Assembly: GCF_047228825.1 (NCBI RefSeq)
Contig: NZ_JBFEGN010000002.1
Location: 124,001-188,000, forward strand
Source of the DNA: Siminovitchia sp047228825
GTDB taxonomy: Bacteria > Bacillota > Bacilli > Bacillales > Bacillaceae_C
Reading direction: 5' to 3'
Length of the DNA: 64,000 nt
The stretch's first letter is position 1, and each line of letters begins with the position of its first letter. Positions 22,439 to 31,408 of the stretch are shown one piece after another. A program made the translations under genes and the position numbers. The notes under the pieces are model-generated. The model searched no databases. It was given only the letters and a program-made list of their open reading frames with translations, and was not told the DNA's origin.

Positions 22439-22975
22439 GTGGCAACTAGAATTAAGGCGAAAGTAGGGGATGGTTTGCGTTTTTGTGGTTTGGATTTATC
22501 AACTAAGACTGGTGTGGTTATACTTGATCAGCAAGCTGAAGTTGTTTTGGCAGAAGAGATTGTGGCTAAGAACAAAAATGATCCTGAAAGAATGCTAGAG
22601 ATTTGGAAAAGAATTAAAAGACTTCTTGATTTTGAAAAAGACAAGATTATTATTGAGGGATTTGCATATAACGCTCGTGGTCAAGGAGTGTCTTTTCAAT
22701 ATGGATTAGGGTGGATAGTTAGGACAAAGCTATTTGAAGATAATATAAGATACTTAGATGTAACACCAACTCAAGTAAAGAAATTTGCCACTAACAAAGG
22801 AAATGCGGCAAAGGATGCAATGGTTCTTCCTATTTATAAAAAATGGGGATTTGAACATGACAGTGATAATGTCCGTGACGCTTACGTGTTGAGTAGGATA
22901 GGATATAGTATGTATAACCATGATGGATTAACAAAATATGAACAAGACATACTAAAAAATCTTAAAAAAATTTAA
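22439..22975 (+). CDS. RuvC-like Holliday-junction resolvase
   Basis: 178 residues with an RNase-H-type fold: FCGLDLSTKTGVV (first Asp), KDKIIIEGFAY (Glu), and DSDNVRDAYVLSRIGY (final Asp pair). These acidic residues coordinate the two metal ions in RuvC/YqgF-type enzymes. It probably resolves branched replication and recombination intermediates before packaging. GTG start; its SD is poor and it overlaps a short leader frame, so coupled translation is possible. First gene of the replication module. Confidence 0.8.
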   Translation: MATRIKAKVGDGLRFCGLDLSTKTGVVILDQQAEVVLAEEIVAKNKNDPERMLEIWKRIKRLLDFEKDKIIIEGFAYNARGQGVSFQYGLGWIVRTKLFEDNIRYLDVTPTQVKKFATNKGNAAKDAMVLPIYKKWGFEHDSDNVRDAYVLSRIGYSMYNHDGLTKYEQDILKNLKKI

Positions 22976-23074
22976 TTGTAAGTTTACATTAATAATATAG
23001 AAACATATAATAAATATTGCGGGTTAAAACCTGGATACATAAATTATTAAAAAACAAAAGGAGAGAGATTTTAT

Positions 23075-24034
23075 ATGACAGAGAAAAAACAATTAAGACA
23101 AGCATTAAATCAGGTTGTCGTAGTTGGCACATTGGTAGAGAAAAATTTGGAGTCCAAAGAATTTACTCGCCAAGACGGAACAAAAAGTGAGGCTATGACA
23201 GGTTCAATTAGCGTTCGTACTGGGGAAAATGAAGTTCATCAAATTCGCTTTTTTGCTAATAAATTTACTAAAGCAGGTGCAGAAAATAGGCAATATAAAG
23301 CATTGCAGACGGTTATTGATGAATATGTTAGTGTTGCAGATACAGAGAGTAATCCTGATGCAGTACCATCTAAAGTAAGAGTAACCGGAAAGCTTGCATT
23401 GAATGAGTTTTATGCTCCAGATGGTCAACTTAGACAGTATCAAACCATTGAGGGTCGTTTTGTAAATCGTCTTAAAGAAGGCGAAGACGATACTCCAATG
23501 GCACAGTTCGATACAGAAGGTATTGTAAGTGCTGCTAAACCTGAGTTTGATAAAGATGGAGAGGAAACAGATCGTGCAATTCTTGAATTGTTAATTCCGC
23601 AATATAACGGTACAGTTATTCCTTATACATTTGTGGTCGGTGAAAATGGAAAAGATTTTGTTCTTGATGAGTATACGAAAGGCAAGTCGGTCAGGATTTA
23701 TGGCGACATTGTAAGTATTCGAAAAGAACATACAAAAGAAATTGAAATGGGCTTCGGTGCAAATAAAATAGAAACTACATATGAATATTTAGATGAGCAT
23801 TTAGTATCCGGTGGTATTCCTCCATATGATGAAGACAGTAACAAAGCTTTTGATGTTACATTGGTTAAGGCTGCTTTGCAAGATCGTGAAGTTTACCTTG
23901 AAGGATTGAAAACACGCAATCAAAATCAAGGTGGAGCAAGCAAAGAAGAACGAAACACTTTTGGCTCAGGCGGAGCTAAGAAGGAAGCAGCAAAAAAAGA
24001 AGCAGCTAGAGTTGATGTAAGCAATTTATTTTAA
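23075..24034 (+). CDS. OB-fold ssDNA-binding protein of the replication module
   Basis: 319 residues: NQVVVVGTLVEKNLESKEF, SKVRVTGKLALNEFYAPDGQ and SVRIYGDIVSIRKEH read as repeated OB-fold strands, and the C-terminus is a Lys/Ala-rich linker ending RVDVSNLF. This fits large phage SSB-like proteins next to RecA-like ATPases. ATG behind AGGAGAGAG. It precedes the Sak4-like ATPase, its likely partner. The OB call is by pattern, not search. Confidence 0.65.
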   Translation: MTEKKQLRQALNQVVVVGTLVEKNLESKEFTRQDGTKSEAMTGSISVRTGENEVHQIRFFANKFTKAGAENRQYKALQTVIDEYVSVADTESNPDAVPSKVRVTGKLALNEFYAPDGQLRQYQTIEGRFVNRLKEGEDDTPMAQFDTEGIVSAAKPEFDKDGEETDRAILELLIPQYNGTVIPYTFVVGENGKDFVLDEYTKGKSVRIYGDIVSIRKEHTKEIEMGFGANKIETTYEYLDEHLVSGGIPPYDEDSNKAFDVTLVKAALQDREVYLEGLKTRNQNQGGASKEERNTFGSGGAKKEAAKKEAARVDVSNLF

Positions 24035-24091
24035 TATCTCAAAAGTAACTTAATGTTATAAAAGAAACATTTTAAACTATTCTACATAATT

Positions 24092-24140
24092 AAATGAGAG
24101 GTAGGGATTCAGCACAGGATATTACTGCTGCCTCTCATTT
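24092..24140 (+). terminator. Two-tier stem-loop after the SSB-like gene
   Basis: Outer stem AAATGAGAGG/CCTCTCATTT (10 bp), inner stem CAGCA/TGCTG (24110-24114, 24126-24130). Only a loose T-rich stretch follows; a terminator or processing structure is likely. Confidence 0.5.
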
Positions 24141-24202
24141 GATATGTACATTTTATATTACAACGGTTTTATAAATAACTAAAAAAGGGAGAATGATAGT
24201 TA

Positions 24203-25207
24203 ATGAAAATTGATATTTTAAACCCAAGTATTTCAAAAGTCTCTGCTGGACTTGAAGGCAAGGTTATACTTCTATATGGGGGAAATAATGTTGGAAAAAC
24301 TCTTCAATCAACCAGGTTAGAACGCCCTTACTACATAGGACTAGAGGACGGGCTTCGGGCTATTGCTGGTATACCATTTGCTTCTGTAAAAGATTGGAAA
24401 ACCTTAAAGGATATCATTAAACAGTTTACAGACCCTAGAACTATCGAGGCTGTAAAAGAAAGATATCAAACGATCATTTTCGATGGTGTATACGACTCAG
24501 CTATCATGTGCCAAGAGTATATTTGCAGAAAACATGGTGCTACTCATATTGGAGAGACTGCACCAAGAGGAGAAAATCGTCCGAATTTATGGACGGCTTA
24601 TGAAGTTGAATATCTAAGTGAGATTGGCAAACTACTGAAAAGTGGGTTTACAGTGGTGTTTATAGGACATGCTGAAACCGATAAAGATACAGGTCAAATC
24701 AATCCTCGTGGAGACAAGCGCAGTATGTTATTGATTCGTAATAAAGCAGACATTACAGCTTATATTGAATCAAATGGAATTGATGAAGATAATAATGTAA
24801 TTAACTCTACAGCATGGTTCGTTGAAAGAGTTGGCGAGGGAGGACATTTTGCGAGATCAAGATTTACACATATTGTTCCTAAAATTGAGTTTACAGCAGA
24901 AAATTTAGAGAAAGCTATTTCTGATGCAATTAAAAAAGAAGAGGAAGTTACAGGTATTAATTCAGTAAGCTTTGAAGAGCAACAGAAAGATTACAGGGCT
25001 CCTGAGTATAATTATGAAGAATTAATGAAAGAAGTCGGAGAAGTGGGAAATAAGCTCTTTGAATTAGGAAAATCAGAGGATATTCAACATATTGCAGAAA
25101 AGCACTTAGGTCAAGGTGGAAAAGTTATGGAGTGTAGTAAAGGCCAAGAGCAGATTATCGCTGTAATTTTAGATGAGTTGAAAGAGTTATTAAGTAGTCT
25201 TGAATAA
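24203..25207 (+). CDS. Sak4/RecA-like phage recombination ATPase
   Basis: 334 residues. P-loop LLYGGNNVGKT (about residues 23-33), Walker B TIIFDGVYD (about 92-100) and the downstream FIGHAETDKDTG fit the AAA_24/Sak4 group of single-domain RecA-like annealases that work with a phage SSB. Acidic, Gln/Glu-rich C-terminal region. ATG behind AAAGGGAG. Neighbouring SSB-like and helicase genes support a role in strand annealing or replication restart. Confidence 0.8.
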   Translation: MKIDILNPSISKVSAGLEGKVILLYGGNNVGKTLQSTRLERPYYIGLEDGLRAIAGIPFASVKDWKTLKDIIKQFTDPRTIEAVKERYQTIIFDGVYDSAIMCQEYICRKHGATHIGETAPRGENRPNLWTAYEVEYLSEIGKLLKSGFTVVFIGHAETDKDTGQINPRGDKRSMLLIRNKADITAYIESNGIDEDNNVINSTAWFVERVGEGGHFARSRFTHIVPKIEFTAENLEKAISDAIKKEEEVTGINSVSFEEQQKDYRAPEYNYEELMKEVGEVGNKLFELGKSEDIQHIAEKHLGQGGKVMECSKGQEQIIAVILDELKELLSSLE

Positions 25208-25269
25208 GAATTTATTACATGTTGTGGCTAACTGTCTATTATTTTAAAACAGCTAGTGAGAGTGTAAAG

Positions 25270-25322
25270 GAAGTCTGTGTAGATAAGAACCCACCGACTT
25301 TAGTCGTGTGGAGTTTCAGAAA
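25270..25322. repeat. Solo IS200/IS605 right-end-like hairpin (guide-RNA scaffold remnant)
   Basis: CCAC-CGAC-TTTA-GTCG-t-GTGG (25291-25311) has the TTTA loop and single bulge of IS200/IS605 ends, preceded by AGGAAGTCTGTG and AGATAAGAAC, resembling 3' ends of TnpB guide RNAs. No transposase or TnpB frame is nearby. It may be a solo element end or a retained guide RNA. Confidence 0.5.
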
Positions 25323-25381
25323 GGGCAACCAATAAATAACATTTAAGTCATAGTTATAAGAGCAAATAAATACCATTATTC

Positions 25382-25427
25382 AGGCACAGCAAAATATTGT
25401 TCTCACAGTATTAGCTGTGCCTCTTTT
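25382..25427 (+). terminator. Intrinsic terminator or attenuator
   Basis: AGGCACAGC (25382-25390) pairs with GCTGTGCCT (25414-25422), followed by CTTTTG. It lies only 4 bases before the next gene's SD, so it could act as a leader attenuator. Confidence 0.65.
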
Positions 25428-25445
25428 GTAAAGAAGGTGAGTCAA

Positions 25446-25955
25446 ATTACTGAGCCAAATCAATCACAGCCAAAAAAATATCGCTCGGTTAAATGTCCAC
25501 ATTGTAATGAGACATTAGATCGCAATATTGAACCATTTGTAACACATAATAAGCGATACTATCATAAAACATGTTTTGAGTCGTTCAATCAACGAGCAAC
25601 GCATCGAAAAGAGCTAATTGATTACATATGTGAGTTGTATAATATACCAGCACCAACTGGTTTTATGCTTAAGCAAATTAAAGAGTTTGAAGATACACAT
25701 GGCTACACGTTAAAGGGAATGGAGATGACGCTCAGATATTTCCATGAGATTAAACAAGAGCCAGTTTTGAAGGGCGCTGGAATAGGCATTGTAGAATATT
25801 TCTACAATGAGGCAAGAGATTACTATACAAATTTAAGCAAGATTAGAGAGTCTAATTCAAAAGTAAACTACGACAATAATGAGGAAATTATTTATATAAA
25901 ACCTCCTAAACATAAATCAAGAAAATTAAAACAGATAGATATTGGGGGATTATAA
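25446..25955 (+). CDS. Zinc-finger replication accessory protein
   Basis: About 170 residues. N-terminal VKCPHCNETLDRNIE and KRYYHKTCFESF form a CxxC...HxxxC zinc site (about residues 15-45), then a helical domain with Tyr-rich stretches and a Lys-rich end. It lies 3 bases before the helicase gene, so a loader or adaptor role is plausible (inference). AAGAAGGTGA is followed after 5 bases by ATT (25446); the GTG at 25437 lies inside the SD. Confidence 0.65.
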   Translation: MTEPNQSQPKKYRSVKCPHCNETLDRNIEPFVTHNKRYYHKTCFESFNQRATHRKELIDYICELYNIPAPTGFMLKQIKEFEDTHGYTLKGMEMTLRYFHEIKQEPVLKGAGIGIVEYFYNEARDYYTNLSKIRESNSKVNYDNNEEIIYIKPPKHKSRKLKQIDIGGL

Positions 25956-25958
25956 ACA

Positions 25959-27587
25959 GTGACATTATTACAAGACAAAAAAGCAATTTTACATGTGCTT
26001 GCTGGATTGATGGCAAACCCACATCTACTAAGTCAAACAAGAGAATATGAACTATCAGTTGATGATTTTCCAGAAAGGCATCACCAAATTATTTTTGGAG
26101 CAATTTCAAACTTACAAAGCCAAGGGATTGAAAAAATTACTCCTCCTGATATTGATGGCTATCTTTCTGAATATCCTAACCAATACCGCATATTTAACGA
26201 AAACCAGGGTATTGAGTATTTATTTAAGCTTCAAGAAATTGGTGAGCCTGATAACTTTGAATACTATTACACCCGTATTAGAAAATATAGCTTGCTTAGG
26301 ACTTGTAAGAAGTTAGGTATTGATACAACTGATTTATACGATGTGGATGTATTAGATATTCAAGAAACAGAGCATCAGCAAGCTCAATTTGATTCCATGC
26401 CTATTGAAGACATGGTTAAACATGTAGAGGCGAAAATGGTTCAAATTAAGGATGAGTTTCTTGCTACCACAGGAATTCTAAATAGTCATATGTCTGATAA
26501 CACAAAGGAGATTCTAGAAGAATTAAAACAAACGCCCAATTATGGAGCAAATACAATTTCAGGATATTTGAACACTGTTTCTCGCGGGCAGCGGCTTAGA
26601 AAACTATTCCTATATTCCTCAAGCACGGGTGGAGGCAAGAGTCGATGGGGTCTTGCTAATATATTAAATGCCTGTGTGCCTGAGATATACGATCCAGACA
26701 AAAAACAGTGGATTAAAACTGGAGCAACGGGAAGAGGTTTGTTTATCACAACTGAGCTAGAAGAGGATGAGGTAAAACTACCTGCCTTATGCTTTATCGC
26801 ATGTGTAGATGAGGAAAAGATACATGAGGCAAAACTAACAGAAGAAGAAGAAGCCAGGTTAGTCAAAGCCACAGAGATACTTGAAAATACACCAATGTGG
26901 TTTGAAGAATTAATGGATTTTGATATTGCGGATATTGAATATGCAATCGAAAGAAACGTAATAAAAAATGATGTTCATTTCATTTGCTTCGACTATATAC
27001 ACAGTTCATTGAAAATATTGTTGAGCATCACAAAGCAAGGTATTAGGAATCTGAGAGAAGACCAAATACTTTTACTGATGGGGATTGCGTTAAAAAATAT
27101 CTGTAACAAGTACAACGTATTTATTAGTTCAGCAACACAACTAAATGATAATTATAAAGAAGAGGGTAACTCCAATCTTGACCAAAGTTCAATTAGAGGG
27201 TCAAAAGCTTTGGCAGATAAGGTTGATTTAGGAGCCATCATCCTTCCAGTTAATCATAAAGACGAAAAGATTATTGAGACAATTATTCAATCAGGAGCAA
27301 TTAGCGGATTTGGTACACTTCTTCCAACTCATACTATTAATGTTTACAAAAATCGTGGAAACAGGCATAAAATGATTAGAATCTGGATTTATTTTAATGC
27401 TGGAACACTTCGCTGCAAAGACAGTTTCGTGACAGACTATAAAGGAAATTTGATTGACAACATAAAACCAAGATTTATTCAATACATAACCGAAGAAGAA
27501 TCACGAGAAACAGACATTCAAGAAGACGAGCTTCCTGAGTCTTTTATGGAAGAAGCTGATATTCAAAGTGGAAAATATGATTTTTAA
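25959..27587 (+). CDS. DnaB-type replicative helicase (YorI-like)
   Basis: 542 residues, GTG behind GGGGGAT. N-terminal helical domain (to about 160), Walker A SSSTGGGKSRWG (about 223-234), Walker B HFICFDYIHS (about 345), SSATQLND sensor motif and SSIRGSKALADKVDLGAII. These fit the RecA-fold motor of hexameric DnaB helicases that unwind the fork 5' to 3'. It sits between a zinc accessory protein and the primase; order and size match SPbeta yorI. An acidic tail follows the motor. Confidence 0.85.
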   Translation: MTLLQDKKAILHVLAGLMANPHLLSQTREYELSVDDFPERHHQIIFGAISNLQSQGIEKITPPDIDGYLSEYPNQYRIFNENQGIEYLFKLQEIGEPDNFEYYYTRIRKYSLLRTCKKLGIDTTDLYDVDVLDIQETEHQQAQFDSMPIEDMVKHVEAKMVQIKDEFLATTGILNSHMSDNTKEILEELKQTPNYGANTISGYLNTVSRGQRLRKLFLYSSSTGGGKSRWGLANILNACVPEIYDPDKKQWIKTGATGRGLFITTELEEDEVKLPALCFIACVDEEKIHEAKLTEEEEARLVKATEILENTPMWFEELMDFDIADIEYAIERNVIKNDVHFICFDYIHSSLKILLSITKQGIRNLREDQILLLMGIALKNICNKYNVFISSATQLNDNYKEEGNSNLDQSSIRGSKALADKVDLGAIILPVNHKDEKIIETIIQSGAISGFGTLLPTHTINVYKNRGNRHKMIRIWIYFNAGTLRCKDSFVTDYKGNLIDNIKPRFIQYITEEESRETDIQEDELPESFMEEADIQSGKYDF

Positions 27588-27605
27588 GGTGGTGAGTAAT
27601 CATCT

Positions 27606-28748
27606 ATGTTTGGACACAGATATGATAAAGATCACCTTAAAGATACACTTACAGTTGATGATATTATTAAACTACTTAATGAGTTAGGAGTAGATAATAT
27701 CATCAACGAAAGGGAAACTAAAGGACAGCTAATCACCAATACAATCTGTCATGATAATTCAGGTACAAGTAGCCAAAAGCTTTATTATTATATAGATTCA
27801 AAAACTTTTCATTGCTACACGGAATGCTCGTGTAGCTTTGACATATATGAATTAGTTAGACGTAGCTATGAGGCTAAGGGCATTGAATTGCATTTTTCCA
27901 GTTGCGTAGACTGGGTAGCAAGAAAGTCGGGCAAGTCGTTTGGTTTCGGGTTTGGTATAGACCTTCCTGAAAAGAAACCTATTGATTCAGAATGGGAGTG
28001 GATGAATAGGTTTAACCGCAAGAAGATAGTAATTCAGGAGCCGAAAGAATATAGTGATAGGATATTAGATGTGTTTAGTAAGGTTTATCACCCTGAATTT
28101 CTTAAAGATAACATTAATGAGGAAGTTATGGATTTTTTTGAGATTTCCTACTATAATCGAGACTCTCGAATCACCATTCCGCATAGACACTGGAAGACAG
28201 GCAAGATTATTGGAATCAAAGGTAGAGCAATAAGACAGGAAGATATTGACAACGGCTTTAAATATCTTCCTTTGATGATACAAGGGAAGCTATTTAATCA
28301 CTCTAACTACTCTAATCTATACGGTCTGTGGCAGAATAAAGAAGCGATCAAAAGACTGAAGAAAGTGATTATATTTGAATCTGAAAAGAGTGTTCTTCAA
28401 TGTGCGAGTTACTTTGGTATAAACAATAATTTTTCTGTTGCTTTATCAGGTAGAAACATATCGCAGTATCAAATTGATATCATACTTGGGCTAGGAGTGA
28501 ACAAAGTTATACTGGCCATGGATAAGGAATATAACACTGTTGATAAAAGTCCTAAAGTGAAAAAACAGTTGGAGCGCGAGATAGAATTCATCTTAAGAAT
28601 GGGAAGAAGATTTTCTCCCTATGTTCAGACCTATACTTTGTTTGATAAGCACAATTTGTTAGGTTATAAAGAATCGCCTAGTGACCGTGGAAAGGATATT
28701 TTGGTGAGTTTAATGGCTTCTAAACAGGAGATTTTAAACAAGGATTAA
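27606..28748 (+). CDS. DnaG-type primase (YorJ-like)
   Basis: 380 residues. A CHC2-type zinc site near residues 48-76 (NTICHDNSG, KTFHCYTECSCSFD) would bind template. A Toprim domain follows (VIIFESEKSVLQ with the catalytic Glu, VNKVILAMDKEYN with the Asp pair partner). The spacing is that of short phage primases lacking the helicase-interaction domain. ATG behind GGTGGTGAG. Forms the primosome with the upstream helicase. Confidence 0.85.
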   Translation: MFGHRYDKDHLKDTLTVDDIIKLLNELGVDNIINERETKGQLITNTICHDNSGTSSQKLYYYIDSKTFHCYTECSCSFDIYELVRRSYEAKGIELHFSSCVDWVARKSGKSFGFGFGIDLPEKKPIDSEWEWMNRFNRKKIVIQEPKEYSDRILDVFSKVYHPEFLKDNINEEVMDFFEISYYNRDSRITIPHRHWKTGKIIGIKGRAIRQEDIDNGFKYLPLMIQGKLFNHSNYSNLYGLWQNKEAIKRLKKVIIFESEKSVLQCASYFGINNNFSVALSGRNISQYQIDIILGLGVNKVILAMDKEYNTVDKSPKVKKQLEREIEFILRMGRRFSPYVQTYTLFDKHNLLGYKESPSDRGKDILVSLMASKQEILNKD

Positions 28749-28759
28749 AAATAACTTAA

Positions 28760-28783
28760 AATATATATATATATATATATATA
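28760..28783. repeat. (AT)n simple repeat
   Basis: About 12 AT units between the primase gene and the next promoter; easily melted DNA beside replication genes. Confidence 0.8.
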
Positions 28784-28789
28784 AATAAC

Positions 28790-28818
28790 TTGACTCCACA
28801 ACATGAATAACTTATAAT
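28790..28818 (+). promoter_or_regulatory. Sigma-A promoter, TAACTTATAAT class
   Basis: TTGACT, 17 bases, TATAAT; the block TAACTTATAAT is shared with the promoter at 6354. Drives the RNA-repair-like operon. Confidence 0.75.
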
Positions 28819-28862
28819 CATATTTAACGAGTAAATAAATTGATTTATTGGAGGGAAATGAA

Positions 28863-29801
28863 ATGTGTGAACCGAGTAAAAGAACAGATATGATCATAGA
28901 TGTTTTAAAAAGTAATAAAGGATACATCTTTACACTTCCATCATTAGGATATAACTCAAATAAATATTATAAGGTCAACGGAGAGAAGGTTGAGGCAGGT
29001 AGAACATACACAACTGAAACTGAACCAGCAATTGAAATTTATTCAACTCACTCAGTAAAAGTAAAAGCAAAAAGTTTAAATAACGAGCTGCCCGATCTTT
29101 CTATTGATGAATATGAAAAGGAAAAAGAAAGACTGGAATCTAAAAAAGAGTGGGATTCATATGGAGAATATAAGATTTTCAAAGACTTGGAAGATGAATA
29201 CAAATATAAAAAGTTTCTTAGAGATTATGAAATAATTACCAAGAAAGACGAGGAATATGTTCAAACACTGCAACTAAATATTATTAAAAAATTAGAGTCT
29301 GACAACTCATTTATAACTTTACATAGACATATGGGAAAAGAAATCACATCACAGGCAGCTACATATGATCGTTGGGGTTTTTACAAGCATTACATAAGAA
29401 AGTATCTTAGAGATCAAGGGTTCGAAGATGAATCAGATAGTTTTAGCAATTCCGGTAAAGGAACATTTAAATTGTATGAGTATCATCAGGGCATGGTCAA
29501 CTTATTTATCGAAGGTAAACAACTGTTTGATATAAAAGTACATAGCTTTAGTGATGAACTTGATATTGTAGAAAAGAAATATGAAGAAGATAAAGCTTGG
29601 ATTGAAGATAAAATAAACAATTATATTCGCAATTCATATCAATTGCCGTCTGTTCAGGATGTTATTTCAAAGATGAAGCGGATTTTAGGATTTGTTCAGA
29701 GTATTGATTCTAAAGTTAAGACTTATGATGACTATAATGCTGCAATTAGAGAAATTAAAAGTTTTATTGCTGACTTGGAAGCAGGAAAATATTCAAAATA
29801 A
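28863..29801 (+). CDS. Hypothetical protein heading the RNA-repair operon (312 aa)
   Basis: ATG at 28863 follows TTGGAGGGAAATGAA. N-terminal beta region (GYIFTLPSLGYNSNKYYKVN), then a long charged helical part (about 90-160) and a C-terminal helical bundle. Not recognised. It is first in a unit with Thg1-like and RlaP-like genes, so it may share their RNA-related job; that is inference. Confidence 0.65.
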   Translation: MCEPSKRTDMIIDVLKSNKGYIFTLPSLGYNSNKYYKVNGEKVEAGRTYTTETEPAIEIYSTHSVKVKAKSLNNELPDLSIDEYEKEKERLESKKEWDSYGEYKIFKDLEDEYKYKKFLRDYEIITKKDEEYVQTLQLNIIKKLESDNSFITLHRHMGKEITSQAATYDRWGFYKHYIRKYLRDQGFEDESDSFSNSGKGTFKLYEYHQGMVNLFIEGKQLFDIKVHSFSDELDIVEKKYEEDKAWIEDKINNYIRNSYQLPSVQDVISKMKRILGFVQSIDSKVKTYDDYNAAIREIKSFIADLEAGKYSK

Positions 29802-29829
29802 AATATGAGTTTTAATGGGAGGGTGAATA

Positions 29830-30549
29830 ATGGGATCATTTGGAGATAGAATGAAAGATTACGAGAATTCGTATAGGGTTAAACTTCCAAAAAGAATGCC
29901 AGTCATTATTCGGATTGATGGTAAGGCGTTTCGTACATACACAAGAGAAATGAAAAGGCCGTTTGATGAAGAATTAGTAAATGCATTTTGGGAAACATGT
30001 AAATATCTAGCTGAAAATATTATGGGGTGTAAATTGGTTTATCACCAATCTGATGAAATCAGTTTGCTACTGACTAATTACGATAAGCTCACAACTCAGT
30101 CATGGTTTGATAATAATTTGCAAAAGATCGTATCTATCTCTGCTTCATTAGCCACAGCTAAGTTTAACGAGTTAATGAATAAAAAATATCCTATTGCGCT
30201 ATTTGATGCAAGAGCATGGGTTTTACCTCGTGATGAAGTTTGTAATTACTTCTTATGGAGACAGCAAGATGCCACTAAGAATAGTATTTCTATGGTTGCT
30301 CAGGCAAACTTTTCTCATAAGCAACTACAGGGATTAAATGGTAGTCAAATGCAAGATAAATTAATGTTAGAGAAAAATATAAATTGGAATGACCTTCCTA
30401 TCTGGCAAAAAAGAGGAGCCTGTATAACTAAACAACAATATCGAAAAGGTGAAGTAATTAGAAGTAGATGGGACGTTGATCATGAGACGCCAATTTTCTC
30501 TAAGGATAGAGAGTATATTGAAAAATATGTTTATCTGAGTGATCAATAA
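29830..30549 (+). CDS. Thg1-like 3'-5' nucleotidyltransferase (TLP)
   Basis: 239 residues. PVIIRIDGKAFRTYT, VYHQSDEISLLL and IVSISASLATAKFN are the metal-binding and fold signatures of tRNAHis guanylyltransferase. The Asp of RIDG and the SDE acidic pair are intact. Bacterial and phage Thg1-like proteins add nucleotides to truncated tRNA 5' ends in the 3'-5' direction, so repair of damaged tRNA is the likely job. ATG behind GGGAGGGTG. The RlaP-like nucleotidyltransferase follows by 33 bases. Confidence 0.9.
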   Translation: MGSFGDRMKDYENSYRVKLPKRMPVIIRIDGKAFRTYTREMKRPFDEELVNAFWETCKYLAENIMGCKLVYHQSDEISLLLTNYDKLTTQSWFDNNLQKIVSISASLATAKFNELMNKKYPIALFDARAWVLPRDEVCNYFLWRQQDATKNSISMVAQANFSHKQLQGLNGSQMQDKLMLEKNINWNDLPIWQKRGACITKQQYRKGEVIRSRWDVDHETPIFSKDREYIEKYVYLSDQ

Positions 30550-30582
30550 AAAATAAATATAAAATGAAAGGCAGTAAACTAC

Positions 30583-31344
30583 ATGCACAATATTAACTTT
30601 AAAGATTCTAATTTAGACTGGCTAGAAGATCGAACAATTATCTTAGCACCTACAGGAAGTCATGCATACGGTACAAATGTAGAGACTTCAGATGAAGATT
30701 ACAAAGGAGTATGTATTCCACCTATTGATTACTATTTAGGATTAAACTCTTTCAACGAATACAATACAAGTGGTGGAAAGAATTTTAAGAACACTAAAGA
30801 TGATGTAGATGTGAATATCATTCATGTTAATAAATTTGTAAAAGATGCTATGCAAGGTGTTCCTAATAATATTGAAATTCTCTTTGTAAGAAAAGAAGAC
30901 TATTTGAAAACTACAGACTTAGGTAAAATCTTGATTGATAACCGTCACTTATTTTTATCAAAACAGATTAAAAACAAATTTGGCGGATATGCGTACTCAC
31001 AAATTCAGAAGCTAAAAAATAAAAAGTCTAATGGTACTGGTAGAACAGACTTGATCGATAGCTATGGTTATGACACAAAATTCTTCGCTCATAGTATCAG
31101 ATTGCTTACAAGTGCTATTGAAATATTAGAGACAGGTGATTTTAGCACATTCCGTCCTAATAGACAGTTGCTGCTTGACTGTAGAAATGGAAAGTATTCA
31201 TTCGAAGAGGCACTTGAAATGGTTGAAATGTATGATAACGAATTAAAGGTTACTCTGGAAAAATCAGAGCTTCCTAAAACGCCTGATTATCACAAGATTA
31301 ATAGTTTACTAATTGAAATTAATAAAGAAGGTTTATCATTATAA
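30583..31344 (+). CDS. Pol-beta-superfamily nucleotidyltransferase (YcgL/RlaP-like)
   Basis: 253 residues. LAPTGSHAYGTNVETSDEDYKG is the GS...DxD site of the pol-beta fold, with a third acidic position in DDVDVNIIHV. The helical C-terminal half fits the predicted nucleotidyltransferase family recalled as RNA-ligase-associated (RlaP). With the adjacent Thg1-like enzyme it suggests an RNA-end repair pathway active when host nucleases cut phage or host tRNAs. ATG behind GAAAGGCAG. Confidence 0.8.
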   Translation: MHNINFKDSNLDWLEDRTIILAPTGSHAYGTNVETSDEDYKGVCIPPIDYYLGLNSFNEYNTSGGKNFKNTKDDVDVNIIHVNKFVKDAMQGVPNNIEILFVRKEDYLKTTDLGKILIDNRHLFLSKQIKNKFGGYAYSQIQKLKNKKSNGTGRTDLIDSYGYDTKFFAHSIRLLTSAIEILETGDFSTFRPNRQLLLDCRNGKYSFEEALEMVEMYDNELKVTLEKSELPKTPDYHKINSLLIEINKEGLSL

Positions 31345-31408
31345 AAAAATGTTAAGCCCTTCAAAAATAAAATAAATTGAAACTAAAGCCCAATAGGAGA
31401 TGAATGAA

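Noticed and set aside
26047..26316. 89-codon + strand frame inside the helicase gene
   Set aside because: Out of frame within a clear DnaB homologue, no SD.
28760..28783. (AT)n run as a replication origin
   Set aside because: No iterons or DnaA-like boxes nearby; only a melting-prone simple repeat.
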